Of a DNA stretch of 64,000 bases, positions 34,582-44,244 are shown one piece after another (within the stretch, counting starts at the first letter, position 1; each line of letters begins with the position of its first letter). This DNA comes from Periconia sp. R9002. Taxonomy: Eukaryota; Ascomycota; Dothideomycetes; Pleosporales; Periconiaceae. The notes beneath the pieces are model-generated. The model saw nothing but the letters and a program-made list of their open reading frames with translations. It did not search any database and had not been told where the DNA came from. The position numbers and the translations under genes are program-made. The stretch is taken from contig JAMAHW010000023.1 in assembly GCA_023627715.1 (NCBI GenBank), positions 124,001-188,000 on the forward strand, read 5' to 3'.

Positions 34582-34941
34582 CTAAGAAATTTCGCCAAGG
34601 TCCTTAACCTCCGATATCCAAGCACATATCAGAGTGGCGAAAATAATATCCATCATCACACCTTCATATGTGAAGTGATGCTCTATATCTGGAACCAATA
34701 CCATGCTTGACACGTCCTCGACATACATATCTTCCGGGCTGCGATCGCTTCGAAGAGGGTGGAAATTGGTTATTCGAAAGTAACGAAGGCAGAACATTTG
34801 CGAGGAGTGCTGCTTGATAACTGTTCGTGTCAAGCGGAGATAGTTAATACTTGGCACAAAATAGGAGGCGATCCGGTCGGTGAGTTCCGAAGGCAAGCCT
34901 TCAAGCAGAAAAAGTGGAACAGCAGCTACCATGATGAGCAT
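34582..34941 (-). CDS. F-box-like fragment
   Basis: A 119-residue frame with an F-box-like start: LLEGLPSELTDRIASYFVPS followed by INYLRLTRTV. The rest (YFRITNFHPLRSDRSPEDMY, ATLICAWISEVKDL) carries no domain I know. Another coding-like frame lies just upstream (to about 35129, MKVERKDGAKLRKLK) with a donor GTACAT, but the phases do not join it cleanly. Either a short intact gene or a decayed F-box protein. Confidence 0.35.
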   Translation of the reverse strand: MLIMVAAVPLFLLEGLPSELTDRIASYFVPSINYLRLTRTVIKQHSSQMFCLRYFRITNFHPLRSDRSPEDMYVEDVSSMVLVPDIEHHFTYEGVMMDIIFATLICAWISEVKDLGEIS

Positions 34942-35190
34942 GAAGGTTCGGATGGACGAAAGTAACATGAAGGGGCAGCAGAGACATGTACCTTAAGCTT
35001 TCGTAGCTTCGCACCATCTTTCCTTTCCACCTTCATTGCCTGACAGACTGGATGCCAGGTGGAATCACTGCATCCGCCGTATATCTTTGAACGTCCTTGG
35101 TTACCTATCCACATGTCTTCCCCTCTCACATGATGTTACAGATTGCTAAACTCTCCCCGAGAAAAATAACTGAAGCAGCAGACGAAAATC

Positions 35191-35240
35191 AATGCCAACG
35201 GAGCATCCGACCAGGCTATGGAATGAGCATCCACAAATAG
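35191..35240 (+). repeat. Imperfect direct repeat, copy 1
   Basis: Roughly 50 bases containing GGAGCATCCG and GAGCATCCAC, repeated with changes at 35299-35348, a spacing of 108 bases. Confidence 0.7.
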
Positions 35241-35298
35241 CACCAACGGCGCTGTTAATTCCGGCTCCGACAGGCGAGGATCGATGGAGACGAGGATT

Positions 35299-35348
35299 GA
35301 TGCCATCGGAGCATCCGGCTAGGCTGTAGAAAGAGCATCCACGAATGG
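35299..35348 (+). repeat. Imperfect direct repeat, copy 2
   Basis: Second copy of the unit at 35191-35240. It ends at the start of the relic open frame at 35345. Confidence 0.7.
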
Positions 35349-35877
35349 TGTGTACGCGCTCTTCTTACCATCGAAAAGCAAAATCCAATAATCAAAGCAG
35401 TTTATCTTATACCGGAGTCACGGAGCTGGAGTTGACATCGTCATTGGTGAAGCTTGCTAAGTATAACACCACCACCAAATCTGCGGCAGTGTCAAAGGGT
35501 AAGTCACGACTGGCGAACCCGAATCCAACTTACCCGGCTAACAAGGCCCTTAGCTACTACACGACGTCGTTCCAAGAAGACTACGGGCGCAAATCGGTCC
35601 AAAGAACAACTAAAGAAGGGCGCGTCCGCGGAACTGTAAAGCAGATGAAGAAGCTGAAGTGGCCGAGTCAGAGCACGAGGACGCGCCAGCTGTGAAGAAG
35701 GCTAAGACAAAAAAGCGTGCAGCAGATGCAACAGACGCTTCAAATGCCCCCTGCGTGAGCCTGCTCAAGGAAGCAGATTCGTTCATCATGTGTGTGTTCC
35801 CGAGGGACGGCACGTCCAACGTACCTGATTGCAACATTCAGATGTGGATGAAAATGTGGTGGTTTTCTCTTGATTGA
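35345..35877 (+). pseudogene. Degenerate Lys/Ala-rich coding relic
   Basis: Protein-like sequence moves through several frames: SKGKSRLANPNPTYPANKAL in one, TTGANRSKEQLKKGASAEL in a second, then ADEEAEVAESEHEDAPAVKK and KAKTKKRAADATDASNAP leading to a stop at 35877. No introns explain the changes. The charged Lys/Glu/Ala composition resembles disordered nuclear proteins, and the neighbourhood is the A/B gene region. Origin not recognised. Confidence 0.35.
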
Positions 35878-36552
35878 TGGGAGGAACGTTGTGGGCAGTA
35901 GTGTCAGTGAGTGGCAGAATTGATCAAAGCAATAACGAATGGACAATGTAGATTCAGAGTCAAATGATAATGGAGCACATCGTTCGATACAATTATGTCC
36001 TGGAATGATAGTTGCCCCCAATTGCACTTTGAGGGCGATTATAGGATAGGAAATTTTGCACTTTTATAGCCATCTCATGGAAGAACGTAGCTCATCAGTA
36101 CGTGTGGCCTGTGCCCGTGATAAGGTTTGCACAAAGAATATTGAAAATCACTTTCGAAGGCAAGTTCGCTACACGAACGATCAATCGTACGGGTACCTAC
36201 GTATGTTTACTCGGTCGTTGGGAGGTTTTCAAACGAGTCGTTCCATATGTTTCTTATTCACGCACACACGCACAAAAAAAGAGGGGGGAGGGAGGGGGGT
36301 TGGCTGGGCCAATATTGATTCTGTACCTTCACGGCCCGTACTACTGTACATGTAGTTGTTCGCCCCCAGTTCCTTTGCATGTAGGCAATACCCAAACCAA
36401 TCGTCGCACCATTCTGTTCTCCGCAACTGGTACGTTGGAATTGCCCAGAAGTATGCGACCGCTAGGCTAGGACTGCCAGAATCATTTCGATTTTCATGCG
36501 ATCGACCCATTTACCTATCACGGTGTCGATCTTTCTCGTCTCATAACGTTCA
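35878..36552. other. Intergenic region
   Basis: No gene supported. Contains a G-rich GAGGGGGGAGGGAGGGGGGT tract near 36280-36300. Confidence 0.5.
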
Positions 36553-36887
36553 TTATCCCAGCTTCTTATCCTCGGTGTCCATTTCGGCAGTATGGATTCC
36601 ATCGATAATAAGCTGCTTAGCGTCGGCGGAAATTGTGTTGACAACAGCCTTGGAGTAGTCAGAGTTTGTAGCGAGCCGTGCCTTGTTCTTTTTCTTACCA
36701 ATGCTTTTGCTTTAGTCGTCTCAAGTGCCTCCTTGAAAGCTTTGGCATCGAGTTTAGGGTAGTCTTTCAGTCGTTCCTTCTCCTCCTTGGCTCGAGCAAG
36801 CTTTTGTCTCAACTCCTCAATCGCTTTCTCCTTCTCATCGCGAATGCTGTGCAGAATTTCTGCCGTTGAGTGGTTCTCGATAGACAT
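36553..36887 (-). CDS. Family A protein A2: short coiled-coil protein
   Basis: Two exons, complement(36553..36648, 36699..36887), 94 residues. The 50-nt intron (GTAAGA...CTGAC...CCAAG, phase 0) joins ALETTKAKAL to AVVNTISADAKQLIID. Reading straight through instead gives a long tail of unrelated composition, so splicing is favoured. The body is a charged coiled coil (IRDEKEKAIEELRQKLARAK, EEKERLKDYPKLDAKAFKEA), ending EMDTEDKKLG. The layout matches A1 and A3: short polar start, phase-0 intron in a Lys-rich segment, heptad-like helix. A 14-bp minisatellite lies just upstream. Confidence 0.6.
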
Positions 36888-36928
36888 GGTGTGGATGGGG
36901 TGGGGTCCAGTGTAGAGTATAGGATGCA

Positions 36929-36998
36929 GTGGAGAGTGTAAGGTGGAGAGTGTAAGGTGGAGAGTGTAAGGTGGAGAGTGTAAGGTGGAGAGTGCAAG
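36929..36998 (-). repeat. 14-bp minisatellite upstream of A2
   Basis: Five tandem units of GTGGAGAGTGTAAG (minus strand CTTACACTCTCCAC), the last with one change, 42 to 111 bases upstream of the A2 start codon. Confidence 0.95.
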
Positions 36999-37001
36999 AT
37001 G

Positions 37002-37842
37002 CATATTTAGGCAAAATATTTCTGGACCGTGCACTATAGATGTATATGTCAGCAGGTCGTACACACGCTACCTGGTCAGTTCAAAGACACTTGAAATATA
37101 ATCACGTGACCGAGATATTCACACCCCATATCTCAATGATTAACATCCGTGCACAATAGAATCTGATATCCTAAGCTTTTTATTGCATATGGAAGTAGAA
37201 CATTGCCCCTCTAATAGCCTAATAATGTTAACCTACCTCTTATAAGATCGGATTTAGACGTCGTGCTATCGAAATATAGGACTGAAACAACTCTGGGAAG
37301 GAGTTCTGATTGAGTTGTATTTGGGCGTACGAGAAGAACACCGAAGTGAAGGGCCACGGAGGCACTCTCATAGGCAACAGTGAAGTTTGAGAATGCTACT
37401 TGTTAATCGCTCATTTCCGTTTTTCAGAGCAAGTAGTCGAAAAATGTTAGTCACGATTAGATGAAAAGTATAACGAATCATCGCAGAGTATTATACAACT
37501 CGGGTATCGATGCAGGCACAAAAAACACGGTAACGTCCTCGTAACGAGTTGAATAAAAACATACTTGGTCTATTAATAGAATATTTAAGGCCTGATATGT
37601 TACCTCAACCTCCCCGTATCTTCCTTCAAATTCCATAGTCAATGAGATCAAATCCCTATGACCGCCGAATTCCATGGGAAAGATTTAAGTTAAAGAAAAG
37701 TTCCCTCCCGTTATGCTCTGTGAGACGTTCCGTTCTTCTAAATAAAGATGCATTCATATCAGTAAGCAGATAATGTCCTGCTCTCGAACCGTGCCGCTGT
37801 CAGACATCGTTCTGCATCGATAGGGTGAGGGAAGGTTCTCTG
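37002..37842. other. Intergenic region
   Basis: AT-rich; no gene supported. The 65-residue minus-strand frame at 37478-37675 has no motif. Confidence 0.5.
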
Positions 37843-38622
37843 TTAATCTCTCCGGGCATCGCGTTCCTTCCGACATCGTAAAAAGAGGGCCTCGAGAATC
37901 TTTATAGCTTTCTCCCGCTGCTCTCGGCGTTTTTTTGCTCTCGACTTCTTTGAATTCTTCGTTCGTTTGTCCACCCGTTTGACGTTGTCTTTGAGGAACG
38001 AACTGTACTCCGCATGCTCAACGAATGAACGCTGGCTTGATCTCATGAAGATGCTCGCACGGCGGAGCAGATCGACGGGGGGCTTTCGTTCAAGTTGGTA
38101 TAATGCTTGGACATGATCGGCTAAGGTGGGCAAATCTTTATCGGCGATCTTTTCCCTTGCGTGGAATTGTACGAGCAAATCTCCACTTTGCGGAATTTGG
38201 TTTGCTGCACTGATCGTTGATTTCGACGAAGGTGTAGTCGTTTTGGTAGCGTTCTTTTTTGGGACGTTCTGGCCGAGTCGTTCGGCACGGTCTTTTTGTG
38301 CCGTCCTGTAAAGTTTGGCGAGCCATGGCGACTTACTAACGTCAGGGGGATCGATCTTGTAGTGCGCGAACCAAGCTTCTCGAAAGGAGACTTCCCATTC
38401 GTTCATCGTTCCATCTCGTTCCAACGGATGTCCGAAGAGGGTTGCATCAGAGTTCGCGAAGTCCACAAAAGCCTTTCTTGAAATGCCTCCCTTGTCATTG
38501 TACACAGTCATAGGGTACGCTCGACCATCGTTCCACGACTTGATACCAATCTTTAACGGATGTCCTTCAGAGTCCGATGCACATTGTGCGCACTTTGCAG
38601 CGGAGATGCGATCGTTACCCAT
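37843..38622 (-). CDS. Family B protein B2: CxxC-W protein
   Basis: Single exon, 259 residues, paralogous to the protein at 32424. It starts MGNDRISAAKCAQCASDSEG. Then come DATLFGHPLERDGTMNEWEV and SFREAWFAHYKIDPPDVSKS, then GDLLVQFHAREKIADKDLPT and LERKPPVDLLRRASIFM. The C-terminus is strongly basic (KRTKNSKKSRAKKRREQREK), suggesting nuclear or nucleic-acid contact (inference). It lacks the hexapeptide repeats of B1. The promoter side (38640-38770) carries GGGAGAGGTGAGGAGAGAG-type tracts, the complement of the CTCTCACCT tracts before B1. No known domain recognised. Confidence 0.7.
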   Translation of the reverse strand: MGNDRISAAKCAQCASDSEGHPLKIGIKSWNDGRAYPMTVYNDKGGISRKAFVDFANSDATLFGHPLERDGTMNEWEVSFREAWFAHYKIDPPDVSKSPWLAKLYRTAQKDRAERLGQNVPKKNATKTTTPSSKSTISAANQIPQSGDLLVQFHAREKIADKDLPTLADHVQALYQLERKPPVDLLRRASIFMRSSQRSFVEHAEYSSFLKDNVKRVDKRTKNSKKSRAKKRREQREKAIKILEALFLRCRKERDARRD

Positions 38623-39638
38623 TCTGTAAGATAATCACAACTGTAATCAATGTCGTCAACGATGGGTTAAATTGCACTTCAAGAAGTGGCTGAGTGTCTG
38701 GAGTGGGACGGGAGAGGTGAGGAGAGAGTGGGAGAGGTGAGAAGACAAGGGGAGAGAGGGAGGGGAGAGTATTTAAGTGAAGATCGCTTCACGTGACCCG
38801 ATCACGTGGTCATCAGTATGTATGCAGCCAAGTTCAGTGTACACTTATAATCTCATAGCACTAGTTTTCATCACCTAATCAGTTATCTTCTCTAACTATA
38901 GTTGCCCTTATAGTGACTTCGAGCAGAAGAGTGAAGGCGATGGCGCTTTCACTCAAATTGATCCCATAAGCCAGGGCAAGACGATGCATATGTACATGTA
39001 CACTTTCTAGGGTGCTCTTAAAAAGGAAGGAGACTTGGGAATTACCTCTGAGGCTAGCCATAATTAAAGCCATTGCAGATGCAGCTGATGTGCTTGTGCG
39101 CAAAGACGGTACACAGCTCCTGCCTTCGCATGCTTCACCAAACGATAAGACCTCTTGTCCTCAATGTTTGAAGGTTCATATGACAACGTTCATAGCTTGA
39201 ACTGATTTGACCAAGGAATTATCTTCTACAATCGATCACTTCTTCATCACATTGAATCGTTTCGTTCTTGAATGGATACCTTCCAATCTGCTCCCATGGT
39301 CAAAATAAGCACTTGAGACGAATAGCTGTGAGGTACCCTTGGAATGCTAAGTCATAGGGACATCTTATAGGAAGGAACGATGGTACCATCGATTGATACG
39401 GTCATTTCATGTTCACATTCAATCATATCTCGAAGCTTTCTTCGAAGTCAGGCATCGGATTAGATTTTCCTATCACCTAGTCAATCCGAATATACATGCA
39501 TGATGTCCAGGCATTCCCATATCCATGCTCAAAGTCCCCTTGTGCATCGTTTCGATTTATTTGATGACCATCCGTTCCTTCTCCAACGCTGTCTCCTTGC
39601 TGCCTTGAAGAATTGACTCATTCTCTGAATCTTCGCCA
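38623..39638. other. Intergenic region
   Basis: Left part is the purine-rich promoter side of B2. The rest shows no supportable gene. A frame at 39557-39838 overlaps A3 in another phase and may be a lost C-terminus of A3. Confidence 0.5.
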
Positions 39639-40024
39639 TCAGTGTTTCTGATCCTTCGAAAAGACGTTGAAGTCGTTGACAGCCTCTTTGAGAGCTTTAT
39701 TGGCATGATTGAACTTGTTTTCGGCATGGTTGATCTTTTTCTTGGCGTCATCGAGCTCCTCTTGGGCGTCACCAAGCTGCTTGAGACGTTGGAAGACCTC
39801 CATGGCCTTATCCAAAGCGCCTTTGTTGATACCTCCACTCTCGTTGGCCGTTTGCGTGATGTACATCACCAACATCGTGAGGGGGGGTAACTTGCGCTTG
39901 CGGACACCGTCGTTGTTGGTCTTCCTTGGTCAGTAACATTGCATCGTTCTCAACGACTACGACGTACCTTGACTGGCATCGTTGGATCGGCTTCGCCTTT
40001 GCTCTTGTCCTGGTGGGGTGCCAT
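39639..40024 (-). CDS. Family A protein A3: short coiled-coil protein
   Basis: Two exons, complement(39639..39920, 39968..40024), 112 residues. The 47-nt intron (GTACGT...ACTGAC...GGAAG, phase 0) joins MAPHQDKSKGEADPTMPVK to TNNDGVRKRKLPP. The body is a coiled coil: DKAMEVFQRLKQLGDAQEEL, DDAKKKINHAENKFNHANKA, LKEAVNDFNVF. Another frame continues past the stop with acidic, protein-like sequence (NTDGEDSENESILQGSKETA), so a one-base change may have shortened this copy. The promoter side contains CCTTACACTCCACTCCTC, close to the A2 repeat unit. The MAP- start and first-exon size match A1. Confidence 0.55.
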
Positions 40025-40260
40025 GACGTTGGTGATGTTCTTGATCGGTGGTGTTCTTGGTTGGCAGTGTGTTCGGGATTTGTTTTTCGTGTTTAGCAGA
40101 GGAGTGGAGTGTAAGGTAAATGGAGTGGGGAGACGGGATTTTTTTGGTTTATAAATGCAGCCCAAGGTGTGTCCTAATTTCGTTAGCGTGATATCAGTAT
40201 CGGATTTTACCTGCTACCGTCAAATGTGAGGTGAATGCACATTTTTGTCAAGTTAGATGT

Positions 40261-40386
40261 CAGATGTCGGGAGCACGTATAAAGCGTCGTATTTCTGTAT
40301 CACAATCTATAGCTATATGCTTAGAAGGTAGTTTAGTCCTGATGCTATAACATTCATAGGATTTAGTAGTATGTCACGTACACTTA
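40261..40386 (+). repeat. Diverged direct repeat, copy 1
   Basis: Aligns with 41381-41503 from GATGTCGGGAGCAC to ATGTCACGTACACTTA, with many changes between. Weaker similarity continues to the right (ATCACGGGG at about 40744 and 41622). Confidence 0.75.
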
Positions 40387-40554
40387 AGCGTAATCAGCAA
40401 AAAGGCTTGTGTTTGGGTGACCTTAATTTACTATTTTACAAACCAGTACTAGATATTAGTCACGTACAAAACATGTTATTCTATCACGCCTATTACGTCG
40501 CAAAAAGTTGCCCGTGTGTCCGCCCTGGTCAAGGACGTTACCTGGTGTTTTCCC

Positions 40555-40600
40555 CTGCCTGTGTCGATACCCAGGGTAACAATACTCCGCAATGATCAAT
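40555..40600 (+). repeat. Degenerate dispersed repeat, copy 2
   Basis: Partner of 23239-23284. This copy is the more GC-rich one at the differing sites. Confidence 0.55.
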
Positions 40601-41380
40601 CTGTACTTTATCATTCTACCACGGATCAACTATCAACCTACGAAATGAATTATGGTAAAGCTCAACACATCAACATATGGTCGTTATGTGTAAGAAACTA
40701 CTCACATCGTTTACATTTATTCCTAATTCGTCCGTTGCTAAAATCACGGGGCTATTCTGAACCAATTCTCTGTAAAATGCAATATCGAATATCACTTGTC
40801 CCTACCGTCATATCTGAGGTGAATGTACATTTTCGTATCCCGAGTCAGGTAGGTTAAGAAAATGGTTTCAAATTAATCAGGAAAGTAAGTTATGGCAGGC
40901 TTCAATTCCAAGTGGCAGAATGCTACCTGAATTCCACGGCCGCCCGACCTTTGTACTTCCAGTCAGCTTCCCACCTCTTCACTTGTCTCCTACCATTTCC
41001 CCGATGCACACTGCCGTTCCTGTCCACTCTTGCTATCCGCTTCCTGCTTTTTTTCGCCCACTCGGAATCTACACTAAACAACCTCGTAGTGTGATATAAC
41101 AATGAGAAGGCAACTTACAGTCGCTCATCTTGCTTCAAGTTGGGTGGGAACCAAGGGACTCTGGTTTAGATATCACTATTTTGGAAGTCAATGCTCGGAA
41201 GGATAGCAGCGTTTGAGGATAGCGAAACATGTGAAGAGATATTTGATCAGAACACCTGTCATGTAAGGGTGAACGGTCATCTAATCTAATACTTATATAA
41301 AGTGATCTTTAATTCACAGTTCTCTATTACATGTTGCGGGCTAATCAACTGTCCTTGCAGTGCTTTTATACCACCACAGT

Positions 41381-41503
41381 TCGATGTCGGGAGCACACAG
41401 AAAGTGCAGTATTTCTGTATCAAAATTCGCAACTATACATCTAGAAGAACATTAATCCTTACTGCCACAACAGTCATCAAGTTTAGTATGTCACGTACAC
41501 TTA
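41381..41503 (+). repeat. Diverged direct repeat, copy 2
   Basis: Partner of 40261-40386, offset by about 1.1 kb in the same orientation. No terminal repeats, transposase or reverse transcriptase remnants seen nearby. Confidence 0.75.
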
Positions 41504-42272
41504 AACCTGATCAACCAAAAAAACTCGGGCAACCTTAAATCAATGCTTCAAAACAAATAACGGATACAAGCTACGTACAAAGCACCCCGCTCTCATATCC
41601 CTCATAAGTCCGTCCCTAGAATCACGGGGTAAGTATTCTGGACTCTGTAATTGACCGACAATTTCAAAAGAATGTCTAGTGAATCCCGGGATGTTTGCGC
41701 CCTGTAATATCAGGGTCAAAGCTCCTACCAAGGAACGTGAACAGCAGATTATCGAAGGATACGATGGTATGTTTTGTAGGCGCAAATATGCAGTCGAATT
41801 CAGCTTACTTCTGTGGGTCAAAGGTGTACAACGACTTCTGGCAGTCTATAATATTTCTACCGCTTCCTGCAGTGCCGTGCAAGTGCCAGCATTCAGGCTG
41901 CTCAGGTACTACCAACCGAGTAAATGCAAAATTCCCTCCAATGCCTCAATACAGCAGCAAATTAGATACTAATTCTAGAAGGCAGAAACATTGTTTACCA
42001 TGAGCATACCTAGTTTGTGATAGAAGATTTCAGTGGGCGGGTGGCCTGATAATCAGTCTCACGGTGACCTTCCACAAAGGGGCACCAGGTAGTAGGTTAG
42101 TTCCGCGCTAATTATTTACACCCATCCGAGATGACTATCGTGAGGCATCGAGTATATAAATCCAAGTGATTTTCCTTTGGAAATAGTTTTACAACATCAC
42201 CGGCGAGAAGCTTTCCCAGCGTTGATCAACACAATCATCCTAAGTTCTTCGAAATCCGAAAAGGAAACAAAA

Positions 42273-42788
42273 ATGCAATTCTCTACTCTCTTCTCCACGT
42301 CACTCCTCCTAGCCGCAGCCGCCGGCAGTGCCATCGAACGCCGTCAATACAGCGGATTCGAGGGCCGCGGAATCATCGACATCGTGCGCGAAAAACGATC
42401 ATACGGCGATGGCCCCCCGGACCCCAACGACATCATCGGCTGTCTCACCGTCAAGGGAAAATTCACAGCCGACCGAAGCAAATGCGCCATTTTCGAACAC
42501 ACCATCACCGCGGGATTACAACCTCCCTTGACCACGTCCGCCGGCGCCTGTGGCTTTGGCAACGCGGCGGTGTCCAACGCGTATGACTGTGGTTCAGCAG
42601 ACGCCAGCAACTATGGTGCCATCTCGTTTGGGTCTGCCGGTGATAACGCGCTCTGGCTTGCGCTATTTGCTTTGTATAACACGTTCGAGGTGGAGAAGAT
42701 GCCTGTGGGAGGAGAAGAGGTGGGCGTTTTCATGTATGCGCAGAATCCGCTGTCGCCGAAGGTTATGATGATTTTCAGGAGGGTTTGA
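42273..42788 (+). CDS. Small secreted protein, second member of a local family
   Basis: Single exon, 171 residues, ATG at 42273 after ACAAAA. Signal peptide QFSTLFSTSLLLAAAAGSA, followed by IERRQY, a likely Kex2-type site. The mature part has IIGCLTVKGKFTADRSKCAI, LTTSAGACGFGNAAV and a C-terminus VFMYAQNPLSPKVMMIFRRV. This matches the protein at 27617 in motif order but has no intron and a different central loop. Known domain not recognised. A TATA-like TATATAAA sits near 42153. Confidence 0.78.
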   Translation: MQFSTLFSTSLLLAAAAGSAIERRQYSGFEGRGIIDIVREKRSYGDGPPDPNDIIGCLTVKGKFTADRSKCAIFEHTITAGLQPPLTTSAGACGFGNAAVSNAYDCGSADASNYGAISFGSAGDNALWLALFALYNTFEVEKMPVGGEEVGVFMYAQNPLSPKVMMIFRRV

Positions 42789-42930
42789 GAGGATGTTGCA
42801 CGGAGGGAGTGCTTAGTGGTTTGAAAATGGACTTTGGGATGCTTGGTTGGTTGACTGGCTATGCCACCGATTGAGTTTTCATGAATCATGTGTGTAATTG
42901 GTGGTTAACGATGCACTGGCAGATTTAATC

Positions 42931-44244
42931 TCATGTCTTGTTCTTCGTCATTTTGCTCCTCGTCTTTGCTTTCCCACTATCCTTCCTAATATGCTCTCTC
43001 TCTTTCCCCTTCCCTTCGCCCTCCGTCATCCGTCTTAGCACCCCAATACTCTCCTGCCATGCCACAAAGGCTGCGGCTTGTAGGAAGCAATCGGTGATAT
43101 CATCAATCTTCCTATCTTTTGCCCGTACAGATACACCACCTTCCCCCTTCGTCTTCTTCGTGGATGAAGAGGTTGCAGGGCTTGTCGCTCGGAGGAGGGC
43201 CGCAAGCGCTATTACGGGGTCTTCTTCGTCAGTGGCGATGGTGAATGGTTTATCCGAGTTATGTGACGAGGAGCTTGCGGGCTGCTGTTTACTTGTGAAG
43301 GCGAAGTGAATATCTGGGCGTGGCAGAGGGCCTAAGGCGGTGGTATCTTCCGGTTGATCGTGTAGGGCCGAAAGCAGCGCGGTTGAAGGTGATTCACTAT
43401 CGAGCCAGGTGCGGAGGATTTGGATTTTTGCCTTTTTCTCTGCCTTGGCACGGGGCAGTGGTTTGATTGCCGCGCTGGCTATTTCAATGTCGCCGGCTTC
43501 GAGTGATTTGCTGCTGCGTTTCTTGCTGGGCTTTTTCGGCGGAGGTGAGTTCATTTGCATGCTATCGAGCCAGTAGTTTCCCACGCGTTTGGGGTCGACA
43601 CTGAACACTTCAAAATTCATATCTCCTTCCCCTCCAGAGCCCTTGACCGAAGACATGCCACGGAAAGCCGTGAACATGGCCCACAGCATCGCCTCGAGCG
43701 AATTGACCCTCACCGTCCACTGCTGAATTGCGCTGGAGCTCGCACTCCGCCATCGTTGCCGCTCGATCAGAATAACGTCGGGTTCATGCCTCAACAGCTC
43801 GCGGACCAGCGAAAATGCGGTCAAGGATAGATTTTTAGGAGAAAACACATCTTTCTCTTCTTCAACTTCATCTGTGCCGCTTTCCTCCTCTTCTACAAAA
43901 GGTACCACATTCTTGCTACTATGCTTCCACGTTTCTTCCGTCAGATCCAGCCGTCGCCAAGCTAAGATATCCATTGTGGTAGGCTTTCGAGTTTCCAAAG
44001 ACGGCGTGACTTTCGCTACACAGTACGCCAAATTCTTGATTCCCATGTCAATAGACAGGATCTTCGTCTCTTTTCTCGATATCAGTGTTGGCGGAGAACT
44101 AATCGCGTGTAGTATGCGGTCATGCAGTGCATCTTTCTTGCCGGATGTCGCGCAGCCGATCTGCTGGAGTACATGTTGTAGCCCTTTCACAGTCGGAGCG
44201 CATGATTTGAAGAGAGATGATACCAAGTTACCGCTTTGAGGCAT
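42931..44244 (-). CDS. CCE1: Mitochondrial Holliday junction resolvase, Cce1/Ydc2 type
   Basis: Resolves four-way junctions in mitochondrial DNA. Single exon, 437 residues. A SAP-like helical region comes first (CAPTVKGLQHVLQQIGCATS, then GKKDALHDRILHAI), as in Ydc2. The RNase-H-like resolvase fold follows with catalytic acidic residues: Asp66 in LSIDMGIKNLAYC, Glu161 in DVILIERQRWRS, and the C-terminal pair in KIDDITDCFLQAAAFVAWQ. A long Lys/Ser-rich insert (about residues 225-365) separates the last motifs. The C-terminus is very basic. Length and motif order match filamentous-fungal members. Confidence 0.93.
   Translation of the reverse strand: MPQSGNLVSSLFKSCAPTVKGLQHVLQQIGCATSGKKDALHDRILHAISSPPTLISRKETKILSIDMGIKNLAYCVAKVTPSLETRKPTTMDILAWRRLDLTEETWKHSSKNVVPFVEEEESGTDEVEEEKDVFSPKNLSLTAFSLVRELLRHEPDVILIERQRWRSASSSAIQQWTVRVNSLEAMLWAMFTAFRGMSSVKGSGGEGDMNFEVFSVDPKRVGNYWLDSMQMNSPPPKKPSKKRSSKSLEAGDIEIASAAIKPLPRAKAEKKAKIQILRTWLDSESPSTALLSALHDQPEDTTALGPLPRPDIHFAFTSKQQPASSSSHNSDKPFTIATDEEDPVIALAALLRATSPATSSSTKKTKGEGGVSVRAKDRKIDDITDCFLQAAAFVAWQESIGVLRRMTEGEGKGKEREHIRKDSGKAKTRSKMTKNKT

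Larger units (their letters stand above)
40025..42272. other. Gene-poor region with old repeats
   Basis: No supportable gene in about 2.2 kb. Related stretches occur at 40261-40386 and 41381-41503, and a short one shared with 23239-23284. The right end is the promoter of the secreted-protein gene at 42273. Confidence 0.55.

Noticed and set aside
36462..37064. 200-residue unspliced version of A2
   Set aside because: It translates the promoter minisatellite at its N-terminus and an intron at its C-terminus. The spliced 94-residue model fits better.
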